Positions 10,166-19,432 of a stretch of 64,000 nt of DNA are shown in pieces; position 1 is the first letter of the stretch, and every line of letters starts with the position of its first letter. The stretch is from Janibacter indicus (GTDB lineage Bacteria; Actinomycetota; Actinomycetes; Actinomycetales; Dermatophilaceae): positions 62,001 through 126,000 of the forward strand of contig NZ_FWXN01000001.1 in assembly GCF_900176385.1 (NCBI RefSeq), read 5' to 3'. A model generated the notes under the pieces. The model saw only the letters and a list, made by a program, of their open reading frames with translations, was not told the DNA's origin and ran no database searches. The position numbers were made by a program, and so were the translations under genes.

Positions 10166-11314
10166 ATGACGGGGACCACCGCGGCCGCCAACCGGCTGGC
10201 GAGCGAGCTCCTGGCCACCCACGCGGGGCAGGTCGAGCAGCTGACGCCCGGGCTCGTGCGTGACGTCGCCCGCCGGCTCGGGCGCCTCGACGTCCCCGCG
10301 GACAGCCAGTGGCCCGGCCTCGTGACCGAGCTGCTCCGCGACTTCTTCGACGTCCTCGTGGCCGACGACCTCCAGCGCATCGACGCCCCGGGCAGCATCT
10401 ACGAGCGCGTCGGGACTGGCGCCGCCGGCGCGGGCATCTCCGCCGACGACCTGGCCGTCGGGATCCGGCTGTCGGCCATGCGAACCCAGGCGCAGGTCCA
10501 CCGCTTCATCCTCGCCGGGGCCACCCCTGCCGACCCCGAAGCCGTCGTCGGGCTCCTCGCGCGCGTCGTCGCCGCGGGGGAGGCGGTCGTCGTCGCCGCG
10601 CTGCGCGGCCACGCCCTCGCGGCAGGCGACGGTGACGCGGTGCAGGCGCGGCGCCTCGGCGAGCTGCTCGTCGCGGGTGCGCCCGGCGCGGCCGACCTCG
10701 CCGCCCTCGTCGGGTGGCCGGCGGGCACCCACGTGAGCGCGGTCGTCGTCGCGCCCGAGGACGCCGACCGGCTACGGGGCCGGGGGGACCTCCCCTTCGC
10801 CCGGCACGAGCGGGAGCGCGACGTCGTCCTCGTCGCGCCCGTGACCGAGGGGCTGCTCGCCACCACGCTGCGTCCGCTCGTCGCCGACGTCGACTGCACC
10901 GTCGGCCCCGTCGTGCCGCTGGCCGGGCTGCCCGACTCGCTCGCGCTGGGCGACCGGCTCACCCGACGCCGGGCGTCGGGGGCGGGTCCGGTCTTCGTCG
11001 ACGACGAGCTCCTCGAGCTGGCCAGCACTGCCGACCGTTCGGTGCTCGAGGCGTTGCGGCGCAAGTACTTCGTCGAGATCGACCGCCTGCCCGCGGAGGT
11101 CCGCGAGCCGCTGCTGCAGACCCTGCACGAGTGGCTGCGGCACTGGGGCCACCGGCCTGCGACCGCCAAGGCGCTCGGGGTGCACCCGCAGACGGTGAGC
11201 GGCCGGATCAACCGGCTGCGCGACCTGCTCGCCGACGAGCTCGAGGACGCCCGGGTGCGGTCGGAGCTGCTCGTGCTGCTCACGGCGCTCGCCGCGGAGG
11301 GGTCAGCGGCCTGA
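10166..11314 (+). CDS. PucR-type helix-turn-helix transcriptional regulator
   Basis: A 382-residue regulator. The last 60 residues match the PucR C-terminal HTH (HTH_30): LLQTLHEWLRHWGHRPATAK, then ALGVHPQTVSGRINRL. Residues about 1-150 are helical, Ala-rich and resemble the N-terminal domain of other actinobacterial PucR/CdaR-like regulators; the middle (150-300) is a GGDEF-like/CdaR-type domain of unclear ligand. The start ATG at 10166 has GAGAGG eight bases upstream; a longer GTG-type start at 10097 is less likely. The next gene downstream, an amino-acid importer, is an obvious candidate target. Effector unknown. Confidence 0.85.
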   Translation: MTGTTAAANRLASELLATHAGQVEQLTPGLVRDVARRLGRLDVPADSQWPGLVTELLRDFFDVLVADDLQRIDAPGSIYERVGTGAAGAGISADDLAVGIRLSAMRTQAQVHRFILAGATPADPEAVVGLLARVVAAGEAVVVAALRGHALAAGDGDAVQARRLGELLVAGAPGAADLAALVGWPAGTHVSAVVVAPEDADRLRGRGDLPFARHERERDVVLVAPVTEGLLATTLRPLVADVDCTVGPVVPLAGLPDSLALGDRLTRRRASGAGPVFVDDELLELASTADRSVLEALRRKYFVEIDRLPAEVREPLLQTLHEWLRHWGHRPATAKALGVHPQTVSGRINRLRDLLADELEDARVRSELLVLLTALAAEGSAA

Positions 11315-11402
11315 TCTGGCCAAAACTCGGCGTGGCGTGGACCACATTCTGGGCGGATACTGGAACATGCTGGGGTTCTCAGCCACGACCAGGAGTGTGA
11401 GC

Positions 11403-12953
11403 ATGTCCAGCACGCAGGCCCCAGAGGTCAAGCCCAAGGAGGGCTTCTCCTCGCGCAAGGTCTTCATCTTCGCAGCCATCGGATCGGCGGTGGGCCTCGG
11501 CAACATCTGGCGCTTCCCGTACGTGGCCTACGAAGGTGGCGGCGGCGCCTTCATCATCCCCTACCTGTGCGCGTTGCTCTTCGCGGGCATCCCGCTCCTC
11601 TACCTCGACTACGCCATCGGCCACCGCTTCCGCGGATCGGCCCCGCTCTCCCTTCGCCGGCTGCACCGCGGCGCCGAGTGGCTCGGCTGGTGGCAGGTGC
11701 TCATCTGCGTCGTCATCGCCATCTACTACGCCGCGATCCTCGCCTGGGCGGCGAAGTACACCGTCCTGTCCTTCACCAAGGGCTGGGGCGATGACCCCAA
11801 TGCCTACTTCTTCGGCGACTACCTGCAGGCGGCCGGGACCCCCGGGCCGACCTTCGACTTCGTCCCCGGCATCCTCATGACGATGATCCTCGTCTGGGTC
11901 GTGACCATCGGCGTGCTCGCCATGGGCGTCCAGACCGGCATCGGGCGCACCGCGGTGGTCTTCATCCCCGTGCTCGTGCTCGCCTTCATCGTCCTGGTCA
12001 TCCAGGCGCTCACCCTCGACGGCTCGATGGAGGGCCTCAACGCCCTCTTCACCCCCGACTGGGGCGCGCTCACGCACGGCAGCGTGTGGATCTCGGCGGT
12101 CGGCCAGATCTTCTTCAGCCTGTCCGTCGGCTTCGGCATCATGATCACCTACGCCAGCTACGTCGACCGCAAGACCGACATGACCGGCTCGGGTGCCGTC
12201 GTCGGCTTCTCCAACTCCGGCTTCGAGCTGCTCACCGGCATCGGTGTCTTCGCCGCACTCGGCTTCATGGCCCAAGCGGCCGGCACCGAGGTCAGCGAGG
12301 TCGTGACCAACGGCATCGGCCTTGCCTTCGTCGCCTTCCCGACGATCATCAACGAAGCCCCCGGCGGCGTCGTCATCGGCGTGCTCTTCTTCGTCTCGCT
12401 GCTGCTCGCCGGCGTCACCTCGCTCATCTCGATCGTCGAGGTCGTCATCGGCGCTGTCCGCGACAAGGTCGGCATCTCGCGCACCGCCGCGACCTTCGTC
12501 GTCGGCGTGCCGATGGCTGTGGTCAGCGTCCTGATGTTCTCGACGACCGGCGGCATCTACGTGCTCGACACGATGGACGCCTTCGTCAACAGCTTCGGCA
12601 TCATCGCCGTCGCGGCCGTGATGATGCTCGCCATCACCTACGTCTTCCGCAAGCTCGGTGTGCTGCAGCGTCACCTCGACGCCCGCAGCTCGATCAAGCT
12701 GCGCGGCTGGTGGCCGGCGCTCGTCGCGGTCGTGGTGCCGCTGCTGCTCATCGCCATGCTGTGGCAGGAGCTCAAGGCCAAGATCGACACGCCCTACGAG
12801 GAGTACCCGGCCGACCTGCTCAACGTCTTCGGCTGGGGCATGGTCGTCGCGCTGCCGATCCTGGCGATCGGGCTCTCGCTCATCCCGTGGCGCAAGGACG
12901 TCTCGCTCGAGGACCCCACCACGGTCGAGGTCGACGGAGGTGAGCAGGCATGA
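11403..12953 (+). CDS. metP: Sodium-dependent amino-acid transporter, NSS/SNF family (MetP-like)
   Basis: A 516-residue secondary transporter of the neurotransmitter:sodium symporter family. The TM1 signature GLGNIWRFPY, which forms part of the substrate and Na+ site, is intact, and about twelve hydrophobic segments follow. It ends in a short hydrophilic tail and overlaps (ATGA) a 47-residue single-TM protein. In Corynebacterium glutamicum the equivalent MetP-MetS pair imports methionine and alanine. Substrate assignment here rests on that architecture only. The ATG at 11403 has GGAGTG six bases upstream. The 88-base gap before it holds no clear operator. Confidence 0.9.
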   Translation: MSSTQAPEVKPKEGFSSRKVFIFAAIGSAVGLGNIWRFPYVAYEGGGGAFIIPYLCALLFAGIPLLYLDYAIGHRFRGSAPLSLRRLHRGAEWLGWWQVLICVVIAIYYAAILAWAAKYTVLSFTKGWGDDPNAYFFGDYLQAAGTPGPTFDFVPGILMTMILVWVVTIGVLAMGVQTGIGRTAVVFIPVLVLAFIVLVIQALTLDGSMEGLNALFTPDWGALTHGSVWISAVGQIFFSLSVGFGIMITYASYVDRKTDMTGSGAVVGFSNSGFELLTGIGVFAALGFMAQAAGTEVSEVVTNGIGLAFVAFPTIINEAPGGVVIGVLFFVSLLLAGVTSLISIVEVVIGAVRDKVGISRTAATFVVGVPMAVVSVLMFSTTGGIYVLDTMDAFVNSFGIIAVAAVMMLAITYVFRKLGVLQRHLDARSSIKLRGWWPALVAVVVPLLLIAMLWQELKAKIDTPYEEYPADLLNVFGWGMVVALPILAIGLSLIPWRKDVSLEDPTTVEVDGGEQA

Positions 12954-13093
12954 CCACCACCGCCATCATCATGTTGATCGTCGCGACCCTCGTCATCTGG
13001 GGCGGGCTCGCCCTGGCGATCGCCAACCTCGCCACCCGCGGCGACTCCGCCTCCGCGGACGTGACCGAGTTCGAGGTGCACCGCGACCTGTAG
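12950..13093 (+). CDS. metS: MetS-like small subunit of NSS importer (47 aa)
   Basis: The ATG overlaps the stop of the transporter gene (ATGA), and the frame gives 47 residues ending at TAG 13091-13093. Residues 4-28 are one hydrophobic segment (IIMLIVATLVIWGGLALAI) followed by a short polar tail. Size, single membrane span and coupling match the small subunit (MetS) of methionine/alanine NSS importers. It is easily missed because of its length. Confidence 0.85.
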   Translation: MTTTAIIMLIVATLVIWGGLALAIANLATRGDSASADVTEFEVHRDL

Positions 13094-13112
13094 CCCCGGC
13101 TGCCCCGCAGGC

Positions 13113-13153
13113 CCGAAGGGGGTCGACGACCAGGTGTCGTCGGCCCCCTTCGG
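13113..13153 (+). terminator. Terminator hairpin of the metP-metS operon
   Basis: CCGAAGGGGG (13113-13122) pairs with CCCCCTTCGG (13144-13153), and CGACGAC/GTCGTCG extend the stem. The arms are inverted copies of the window's repeated CGAAGGGG motif. It sits 20 bases after the metS stop. Confidence 0.75.
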
Positions 13154-13221
13154 CGTGCGGGCCGGGTCCATGTTCGTCCCGGCGCTCGGCAGTGGCCGGG
13201 CCAGGACGCAAGGGGAGTCAC

Positions 13222-13558
13222 ATGCGCAGGACGTCGGCAACCCTCCGGTCGGGAGCGCTGGGGAACGATGCTGGTCGTCGTCGACGGTCAGCCCCTCGGC
13301 GAGAGCATCATCAGCCCCGGTTCGGCGGGCACCGACGAGGTCTCGATGAGCGAGGGCGAGCACGCCTACATCCTGCTCGACCAGGACGTGGTGGTCGACG
13401 AGACGACGCAGACCGCTCCCGACTGCTCGACGCACGATCCGGGGACCGCCGAACCCGGGGGCGATGCCGACGGCACGGGGGAGCCGGGCGACGACACCGG
13501 GACCCCCGTGACCAGTGCACCGACCCCGGAGATCCCCAGGGTCGTCCACACCGGCTGA
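13222..13558 (+). pseudogene. Possible broken small acidic protein gene
   Basis: The ATG at 13222 has an ideal AAGGGGAG ribosome site six bases upstream, but its own frame gives an Arg-rich nonsense-like protein. One frame over, from 13268 to 13558, the translation is coherent: LVVVDGQPLGESIISPG, EHAYILLDQDVVVDE, then an Asp/Gly/Pro/Thr-rich tail, 96 residues in total. A frameshift or small deletion between 13222 and 13268 would join the good start to the good frame. Product unknown. The 13268 ATG could also be used on its own. Confidence 0.35.
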
Positions 13559-13602
13559 GCTTCGGCCCCCTTCGCCCTGACGTCGTTGACGCCACCTGGC
13601 TG

Positions 13603-13652
13603 CGTTGGTGTCACGTGGTTGCCCGGAGAAGGGGGACCAGGTGACACCAACG
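13603..13652. repeat. Dispersed inverted repeat, copy 1 (TTGGTGTCAC family)
   Basis: CGTTGGTGTCAC (13603-13614) is perfectly complementary to GTGACACCAACG (13641-13652). The left arm continues as GTGGTTGCCC, and nearly the same string recurs at 49841 with matching arms, so this is a dispersed repeat and not only a local hairpin. Confidence 0.65.
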
Positions 13653-13664
13653 ACGGCGGGCACG

Positions 13665-13700
13665 ACGAAGGGCCGCCAGCGAGTGCTGGCGGCCCTTCGT
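13665..13700 (-). terminator. Strong 16-bp hairpin downstream of tRNA-Arg
   Basis: Bases 13665-13680 pair perfectly with 13685-13700 around a GAGT loop. On the minus strand it follows the tRNA after a run of six T (13701-13708 region), so it most likely ends tRNA transcription. It may also stop readthrough from the left. Confidence 0.7.
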
Positions 13701-13709
13701 GAAAAAACG

Positions 13710-13782
13710 CGCCCCCGGCAGGATTCGAACCTGCGGCCCCTGGTACCGGAAACCAGTGCTCTATCCCCTGAGCTACGGAGGC
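13710..13782 (-). tRNA. tRNA-Arg (anticodon CCG)
   Basis: Read on the minus strand, the 73-base sequence folds as a cloverleaf: acceptor GCCTCCG pairs with CGGGGGC (one T-G pair), discriminator G; D-arm TAGCTCAGGGGATAGAGC; anticodon stem CTGGT/ACCAG with loop TTCCGGT, giving anticodon CCG that reads CGG Arg codons; T-arm GCAGGTTCGAATCCTGC. CCA is not encoded. It lies divergently 95 bases from argS, which charges it. Confidence 0.95.
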
Positions 13783-13863
13783 GGGGTGGTGCCCGGTGAG
13801 ATTAGCACCGGGGGTGGGCGTCCCGAGAATCGGCCAGCGCATCGACGCACGTGGTAGCGCACC

Positions 13864-13869
13864 TAGACT
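13864..13869 (+). promoter_or_regulatory. -10-like TAGACT eight bases before argS start
   Basis: TAGACT lies eight bases upstream of the GTG start of argS, and there is no ribosome site, which fits transcription starting at or next to the start codon. No convincing -35 is seen. Confidence 0.45.
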
Positions 13870-13877
13870 GAGCGACC

Positions 13878-15521
13878 GTGACCCCCGAAGAGCTTGTCGA
13901 CGCCATCCGTGCCGCCCTCACTGCCGCCGTCGAGGCCGGCGACCTGACCGTCGAGGTGCCCGCAGACATCCGTGTCGAGCGACCCAAGGCCAAGGGCCAC
14001 GGCGACTGGACGACCAATGTCGCGATGCAGCTCGCCAAGCCCGCCGGCATGAAGCCCCGTGACGTCGCGACCGCGATCGCAGCCCGCCTCGAGCAGGCCG
14101 AGGGAGTGGCCTCCGTCGAGGTCGCCGGCCCCGGCTTCCTCAACATCACCCTCGAGGCCGCCTCCGCGGGTGCCCTCGCGCGCACCATCGTCGAGGCCGG
14201 CGCCGACTATGGCCGCAACGACGCGATGGCCGGCCACGTGGTCAACCTCGAGTTCATCTCGGCCAACCCGACCGGCCCGCTGCACATCGGCCACACCCGC
14301 TGGGCCGCGCTCGGCGACTCGATGCGCCGCCTGCTCGCCGCCTCCGGCGCCGACGTCACGGCCGAGTACTACATCAACGACGCGGGCGCCCAGATGGACA
14401 ACTTCGGCGCCTCGGTCCTCGCCCGGGCGAAGGGGGAGCCGACCCCCGAGGGCGGGTACCCCGGCGCCTATGTCGACGACCTGGCCGCGACCGCCCTCGA
14501 GCAGCGCCCCGACCTGCTCGAGCTGCCCGCCGACGAGGCCCTCGCGACCGCCCGTGCCATCGGCTACGAGGCGCAGCTCGCCGACATCCGCAGCACCCTC
14601 GAGGACTTCGGGGTGATCTTCGACGTGTGGTTCTCCGAGCGGACGCTGCACGACGGGGGAGCGGTCGAGCTGGCCATCGCCCGCCTACGCGAGCAGGGGC
14701 ACGTCGACGACCGCGACGGTGCCGTCTGGCTGCGCACGACCGACTTCGGCGACGACAAGGACCGCGTGCTCGTGCGCGCCGACGGTGTGCCGACCTACTT
14801 CGCCGCCGACGCCGCCTACTACCTGAGCAAGAAGGATCGCGGCTTCCCGGAGAAGATCTACCTCCTTGGCGCCGACCACCACGGCTACGTCTCCCGGCTC
14901 AAGGCGATCGCCGCCTGCGCCGGCGACGACCCGACGAAGAACATCGAGATCCGCATCGGGCAGCTGGTCAACCTCGACGGGGCCAAGCTGTCCAAGCGCG
15001 CCGGCAACATCGTCGAGCTGCGCGACCTCATCTCGTGGATCGGCTCCGACGCCGTGCGCTACTCGCTGGCCCGCTACCCCGCGGACAGCCCGCTCAGCCT
15101 CGACGGCGAGGAGCTGCGCAAGCAGACCAACGACAACCCGGTCTTCTACGTGCAGTATGCCCACGCCCGCACCTTCAACGTCGCCCGTCTGGCGGCCGAG
15201 GACGGCGTGCGTCGTGAGGACGCCTTCGACCCGGGCCTGCTGTCGCACCCGACCGAGGCGACCCTGCTCGCGACGCTCGGCGACTTCCCGCGGGTCGTTG
15301 CCCATGCCGCCGAGCTGCGTGAGCCGCACCGGGTTGCGCGCTACCTCGAGACACTCGCCGGCCACTTCCACAAGTGGTACGACACCTGCCGCGTGCGCCC
15401 GCGCTCCGACGAGGAGATCACCGACACGCACCGCACCCGCCTGTGGCTCAACGACGCCACCCGCCAGGTGCTCGCCAACGGCCTCGACCTGCTCGGCGTC
15501 TCCGCGCCCGAGCGGATGTGA
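13878..15521 (+). CDS. argS: Arginyl-tRNA synthetase
   Basis: A 547-residue class I aminoacyl-tRNA synthetase that charges tRNA-Arg. The N-terminal tRNA-binding domain (about 1-90) is followed by the HIGH motif in GPLHIGHTRW (about residue 136), the KMSKS-like loop KLSKRAG (about 373) and the C-terminal DALR anticodon domain (about 430-547). Start GTG at 13878, without a Shine-Dalgarno, and with a -10-like hexamer eight bases upstream. It opens the argS-lysA-hom-thrC-thrB run and is divergent from its own substrate tRNA-Arg(CCG), a layout seen elsewhere in Actinobacteria. Confidence 0.97.
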   Translation: MTPEELVDAIRAALTAAVEAGDLTVEVPADIRVERPKAKGHGDWTTNVAMQLAKPAGMKPRDVATAIAARLEQAEGVASVEVAGPGFLNITLEAASAGALARTIVEAGADYGRNDAMAGHVVNLEFISANPTGPLHIGHTRWAALGDSMRRLLAASGADVTAEYYINDAGAQMDNFGASVLARAKGEPTPEGGYPGAYVDDLAATALEQRPDLLELPADEALATARAIGYEAQLADIRSTLEDFGVIFDVWFSERTLHDGGAVELAIARLREQGHVDDRDGAVWLRTTDFGDDKDRVLVRADGVPTYFAADAAYYLSKKDRGFPEKIYLLGADHHGYVSRLKAIAACAGDDPTKNIEIRIGQLVNLDGAKLSKRAGNIVELRDLISWIGSDAVRYSLARYPADSPLSLDGEELRKQTNDNPVFYVQYAHARTFNVARLAAEDGVRREDAFDPGLLSHPTEATLLATLGDFPRVVAHAAELREPHRVARYLETLAGHFHKWYDTCRVRPRSDEEITDTHRTRLWLNDATRQVLANGLDLLGVSAPERM

Positions 15522-15528
15522 GGCCCGC

Positions 15529-17004
15529 ATGGCGACCAACATGAGGGCCCACGAGGCCGGCATCCTCCACGCCGACGGCTACGGCGCCGCACCCCAGTGG
15601 CTGCCGACGCCGCAGGACGTCAACGAGCTCCTGCCGCAGCTGTGGCCGGCCAACGTCGAGCGCAACACCGATGGCGTCCTGGCCGTCTCCGGCCTGCCCG
15701 TCACCGACATCGCCCGTGACTTCGGCACCGCGGCCTACGTGCTCGACGAAGACGACTTCCGTTCTCGCGCAAGGGCGTTCAGGGACGACTTCACCGCTCC
15801 CTTCGATGCCGTGGCCGGCGCCGACGTCTACTACGCGGGCAAGGCCTTCCTGTGCTCCGCGGTCGCCCGCTGGGTCATGGACGAGGGCCTCAACCTCGAC
15901 ACCTGCAGCGGCGGCGAGCTCGCCGTGGCGCAGCGCGTCGGCTTCCCCGGCGAGCGCATCGCCCTGCACGGCAACAACAAGTCCGTCGCCGAGCTGCGCC
16001 AGGCCCTGTCCTACGGCGTCGGCCGGATCGTCGTCGACTCCTTCGCCGAGATCGACCGGGTCGCCGAGGTCGCGGCCGAGCTCGGCGTCGTCGCGCCCGT
16101 CATGGTCCGCGTGACCGTCGGTGTCGAGGCGCACACCCACGAGTTCATCGCGACGGCCCACGAGGACCAGAAGTTCGGCTTCTCCCTCGCCGGTGGCCAG
16201 GCGCGCGCCGCCATCGACGCCATCGTGGCGAAGGGGGACCGCCTGCGCCTGCTCGGGCTGCACAGCCACATCGGCAGCCAGATCTTCGACGTCTCCGGCT
16301 TCGAGATCGCGGCCCGGCGGCTCGTCGCGCTGCACACCGAGGTCGCCGACGTGCACGGCATCGCCATGCCCGAGATGGACCTCGGCGGTGGCTACGGCAT
16401 CGCCTACACCTCGGAGCACAGCCCGCTCACGCCGGGCGAGCTCGGCACCCAGATGGCCGCGCTCGTCGACCGCGAGCTCAAGGAGCTGCGCGACGGCCAC
16501 CCCGACGCCCCGCTGCCGCGGATCTCGATCGAGCCGGGCCGGGCGATCGCCGGGCCGAGCGCCTTCACCCTCTACGAGATCGGCACGGTCAAGGATGTCG
16601 AGGTCGCCCACGACGCGATCCGCTCCTACGTGAGCGTCGACGGGGGCATGAGCGACAACGTGCGCACCGCCCTCTACGGCGCCGACTACTCGTGCACCCT
16701 CGCCGGCCGCACCTCGACCGCCGGCCCGCGGCTCGTGCGGGTCGTCGGGCGGCACTGCGAGAGCGGCGACATCGTCGTCATGGACGAGTACCTGCCCGCC
16801 GACATCGTCCCCGGTGACCTCATCGCGGTCCCCGGCACCGGTGCCTACTGCCGCAGCCTGTCCAACCAGTACAACCACACGCCCCGACCGCCGGTCATCG
16901 CCGTGCGGGACGGCGTCGCGCGGGTCATCGTGCGACGCGAGACGATCGACGACCTGCTCGCCCTCGACGTGGACGAGCCCGCCCCGCTCCAGGAGGTCCG
17001 ATGA
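15529..17004 (+). CDS. lysA: Diaminopimelate decarboxylase
   Basis: A 491-residue PLP enzyme of the ornithine/DAP decarboxylase family that makes lysine from meso-diaminopimelate. The PLP lysine lies in YYAGKAFLC (about residue 105), followed by the HSHIGSQ barrel motif, the phosphate-binding GGGYG and the GTGAYC C-terminal motif that places the substrate-binding Cys/Tyr. The start ATG at 15529 lies eight bases after the argS stop. It overlaps hom by ATGA. Together with hom and thrCB this is the aspartate-family block conserved in Actinobacteria. Confidence 0.97.
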   Translation: MATNMRAHEAGILHADGYGAAPQWLPTPQDVNELLPQLWPANVERNTDGVLAVSGLPVTDIARDFGTAAYVLDEDDFRSRARAFRDDFTAPFDAVAGADVYYAGKAFLCSAVARWVMDEGLNLDTCSGGELAVAQRVGFPGERIALHGNNKSVAELRQALSYGVGRIVVDSFAEIDRVAEVAAELGVVAPVMVRVTVGVEAHTHEFIATAHEDQKFGFSLAGGQARAAIDAIVAKGDRLRLLGLHSHIGSQIFDVSGFEIAARRLVALHTEVADVHGIAMPEMDLGGGYGIAYTSEHSPLTPGELGTQMAALVDRELKELRDGHPDAPLPRISIEPGRAIAGPSAFTLYEIGTVKDVEVAHDAIRSYVSVDGGMSDNVRTALYGADYSCTLAGRTSTAGPRLVRVVGRHCESGDIVVMDEYLPADIVPGDLIAVPGTGAYCRSLSNQYNHTPRPPVIAVRDGVARVIVRRETIDDLLALDVDEPAPLQEVR

Positions 17005-18323
17005 CCACCGACCAGCAGACCCCCCTTCGCGTCGCCCTGCTCGGGGGCGGTGTCGTCGGCGGCAGCGTCGCCCGCCAGCTCATCGCCCAGGCCGACGACC
17101 TCGCCCAGCGCGTCGGTCGGCCGCTCGAGCTCGTCGGGGTCGCGGTGCGCCGCGCCGGCCGTGACCGGTCCGACCTCGGGCTCGACCCCGCGCTCTTCAC
17201 GACCGACGCAGAGGAGCTGGTCACCCGCGCCGACATCGTCGTCGAGGTCATCGGCGGCATCGAGCCGGCCCGCAGCCTCATCCTCTCCGCGATGGCGCAC
17301 GGCGCCTCGGTCGTCACGGCCAACAAGGCCCTGCTCGCCGAGGACGGCCCGACGCTCTACGCCGCGGCTGCCAACCACGGCGTCGACCTCTACTACGAGG
17401 CTGCCGTCGCCGGCGCGATCCCGATCCTTCGGCCGATCCGCGACTCGCTCGCCGGCGACTCGATCCGGCGGGTCATCGGCATCGTCAACGGCACGACCAA
17501 CTTCGTGCTCGACGCCATGGACTCCACCGGGGCCGGCTTCTCCGAGACGGTCGAGCGGGCCCAGGCCCTCGGCTACGCCGAGGCCGACCCGACGGCCGAC
17601 GTCGAGGGCTTCGACGCGGCGGCCAAGGCCGCGATCCTCTCCTCGCTGGCCTTCCACTCCCGGGTGAGCAGCGCCGACGTGCACCGCGAGGGCATCACCG
17701 AGGTCAGCGCCCGCGACATCGCCGCCGCACGCGAGATGGACTGCACCGTCAAGCTGCTCGCGATCTGCGAGCGCGTCGAGGGCCCCGACGGGCAGCCGGG
17801 TATCTCGGCGCGCGTGCACCCGGCGCTCATCCCGCTCACCCACCCGCTCGCCTCGGTCCGTGAGGCCTACAACGCCGTCTTCGTCGAGGCCGACGGGGCG
17901 GGCGACCTGATGTTCTACGGCCAGGGCGCCGGCGGCGACCCGACGGCCAGCGCGGTCCTCGGCGACATCGTCGCGGTGGCGCGGACCCGGGTCACCGGTG
18001 GCCGCGGGCCGGGGGAGAGCGCCTACGCCGACCTGCCCGTGCTCTCGATCGGTCAGGCCATCACGCGCTACCACGTGAGCCTCGACGTGGCCGACCGGCC
18101 GGGCGTCCTCGCCTCCGTCGCCACGGTCTTCGCCACCCAGGGTGTCTCCATCGAGACCGTGCGCCAGCAGGTCGTCACCGACGACCACGGCGAGGCACGG
18201 GCGATGCTCATCATCGTCACCCACGCGGCGACCGATGCCGCACTCTCCGCGACCGTCACCGAGCTCGCCGGGCTCGACACCGTCAACGAGGTCACCTCCG
18301 TCATGCGCGTTGAAGGGAACTGA
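17001..18323 (+). CDS. hom: Homoserine dehydrogenase
   Basis: A 440-residue NADP-dependent enzyme converting aspartate semialdehyde to homoserine. It has a Rossmann N-terminus (LLGGGVVGGSVARQL), the catalytic region with GYAEADPTADVEGFDAAAK, and a C-terminal ACT domain (about 355-435, YHVSLDVADRPGVLASVA), the usual site of threonine feedback inhibition. The ATG overlaps lysA's stop. In this context it feeds thrC/thrB. Confidence 0.97.
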   Translation: MTTDQQTPLRVALLGGGVVGGSVARQLIAQADDLAQRVGRPLELVGVAVRRAGRDRSDLGLDPALFTTDAEELVTRADIVVEVIGGIEPARSLILSAMAHGASVVTANKALLAEDGPTLYAAAANHGVDLYYEAAVAGAIPILRPIRDSLAGDSIRRVIGIVNGTTNFVLDAMDSTGAGFSETVERAQALGYAEADPTADVEGFDAAAKAAILSSLAFHSRVSSADVHREGITEVSARDIAAAREMDCTVKLLAICERVEGPDGQPGISARVHPALIPLTHPLASVREAYNAVFVEADGAGDLMFYGQGAGGDPTASAVLGDIVAVARTRVTGGRGPGESAYADLPVLSIGQAITRYHVSLDVADRPGVLASVATVFATQGVSIETVRQQVVTDDHGEARAMLIIVTHAATDAALSATVTELAGLDTVNEVTSVMRVEGN

Positions 18324-18326
18324 CAC

Positions 18327-19430
18327 ATGACTGCCCACCAGTGGCGCGGCGTCATCACCGAGTACTCCGACCGGCTGCCGATGCTCGCCGGCGCCCCGAC
18401 CGTCACCCTGCGCGAAGGGGGGACCCCCCTCATCCCCGCCGAGCACCTCAGCGAGCTCGTCGGCGCGCAGGTCCACGTCAAGTACGAGGGCCTCAACCCC
18501 ACCGGCTCCTTCAAGGACCGGGGTATGACGACGGCGATGTCCATGGCCGCGGCGAAGGGGGCCAAGGCCGTCATCTGCGCCTCCACCGGCAACACCTCGG
18601 CGTCGGCGGCCGCCTACGCGACCAAGGCCGGCATGACCTGTGCGGTGCTCGTGCCCGAGGGCAAGATCGCCATGGGCAAGCTCTCGCAGGCCATCGCCCA
18701 CGGCGCGACGCTGCTTCAGGTCGACGGCAACTTCGACCACTGCCTCGACGTCGCCCGCAAGCTCGCCGAGTCCTACCCGGTCGAGCTGGTCAACTCGGTC
18801 AACCCGGCGCGCATCGAGGGCCAGAAGACCGCGTCCTTCGAGATCGTCGACGCCTTGGGCGATGCGCCCGACATCCACTGCCTGCCGGTCGGCAACGCCG
18901 GCAACATCACCGCCTACTGGCGCGGCTACCGCGAGTACGCGACCGAGACCGAGGGCGTCTCCGGCGCCCTCGCGCCGGTGTCCACCCGCACCCCGCAGAT
19001 GTGGGGCTTCCAGGCCGCCGGCTCCGCGCCCATCGTCCTGGGCCACCCCGTCGACGAGCCCGACACCATCGCCACGGCGATCCGCATCGGCAACCCCGCG
19101 TCGTGGCAGCAGGCCGAGGCCGCGCGCGACGAGTCGGGTGGCCGGATCGAGGCGGTGACCGACGAGGAGATCCTCCGGGCGCACCGGATCCTCTCCTCGC
19201 GCGAGGGCATCTTCGTCGAGCCGGCCTCGGCCGCCTCGGTCGCCGGCCTGCTCAAGGCCTCCGCCGCCGGGCAGGTCCCCGCCGGCGCCACGATCGTGTG
19301 CACTGTGACCGGTCACGGGCTCAAGGACCCGCAGTGGGCCCTGAAGAACGCCGACGGGTCGGACGTCGCGCCGGTGAGCGTGCCCGCCGAGGCCTACGCC
19401 GTCGCCCGCGAGCTCGGTTTGCAGGACTGA
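18327..19430 (+). CDS. thrC: Threonine synthase
   Basis: A 367-residue PLP enzyme converting O-phosphohomoserine to threonine. The PLP lysine is in [10 protein letters not shown] (about residue 62), with the glycine loop [11 protein letters not shown] near 190. Three bases separate it from hom, with a GAAGGGAACTG ribosome site. The reading frame is continuous and of normal length for the short bacterial form. Confidence 0.96.
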   Translation: MTAHQWRGVITEYSDRLPMLAGAPTVTLREGGTPLIPAEHLSELVGAQVHVKYEGLNPTGSFKDRGMTTAMSMAAAKGAKAVICASTGNTSASAAAYATKAGMTCAVLVPEGKIAMGKLSQAIAHGATLLQVDGNFDHCLDVARKLAESYPVELVNSVNPARIEGQKTASFEIVDALGDAPDIHCLPVGNAGNITAYWRGYREYATETEGVSGALAPVSTRTPQMWGFQAAGSAPIVLGHPVDEPDTIATAIRIGNPASWQQAEAARDESGGRIEAVTDEEILRAHRILSSREGIFVEPASAASVAGLLKASAAGQVPAGATIVCTVTGHGLKDPQWALKNADGSDVAPVSVPAEAYAVARELGLQD

Positions 19431-19432
19431 GC

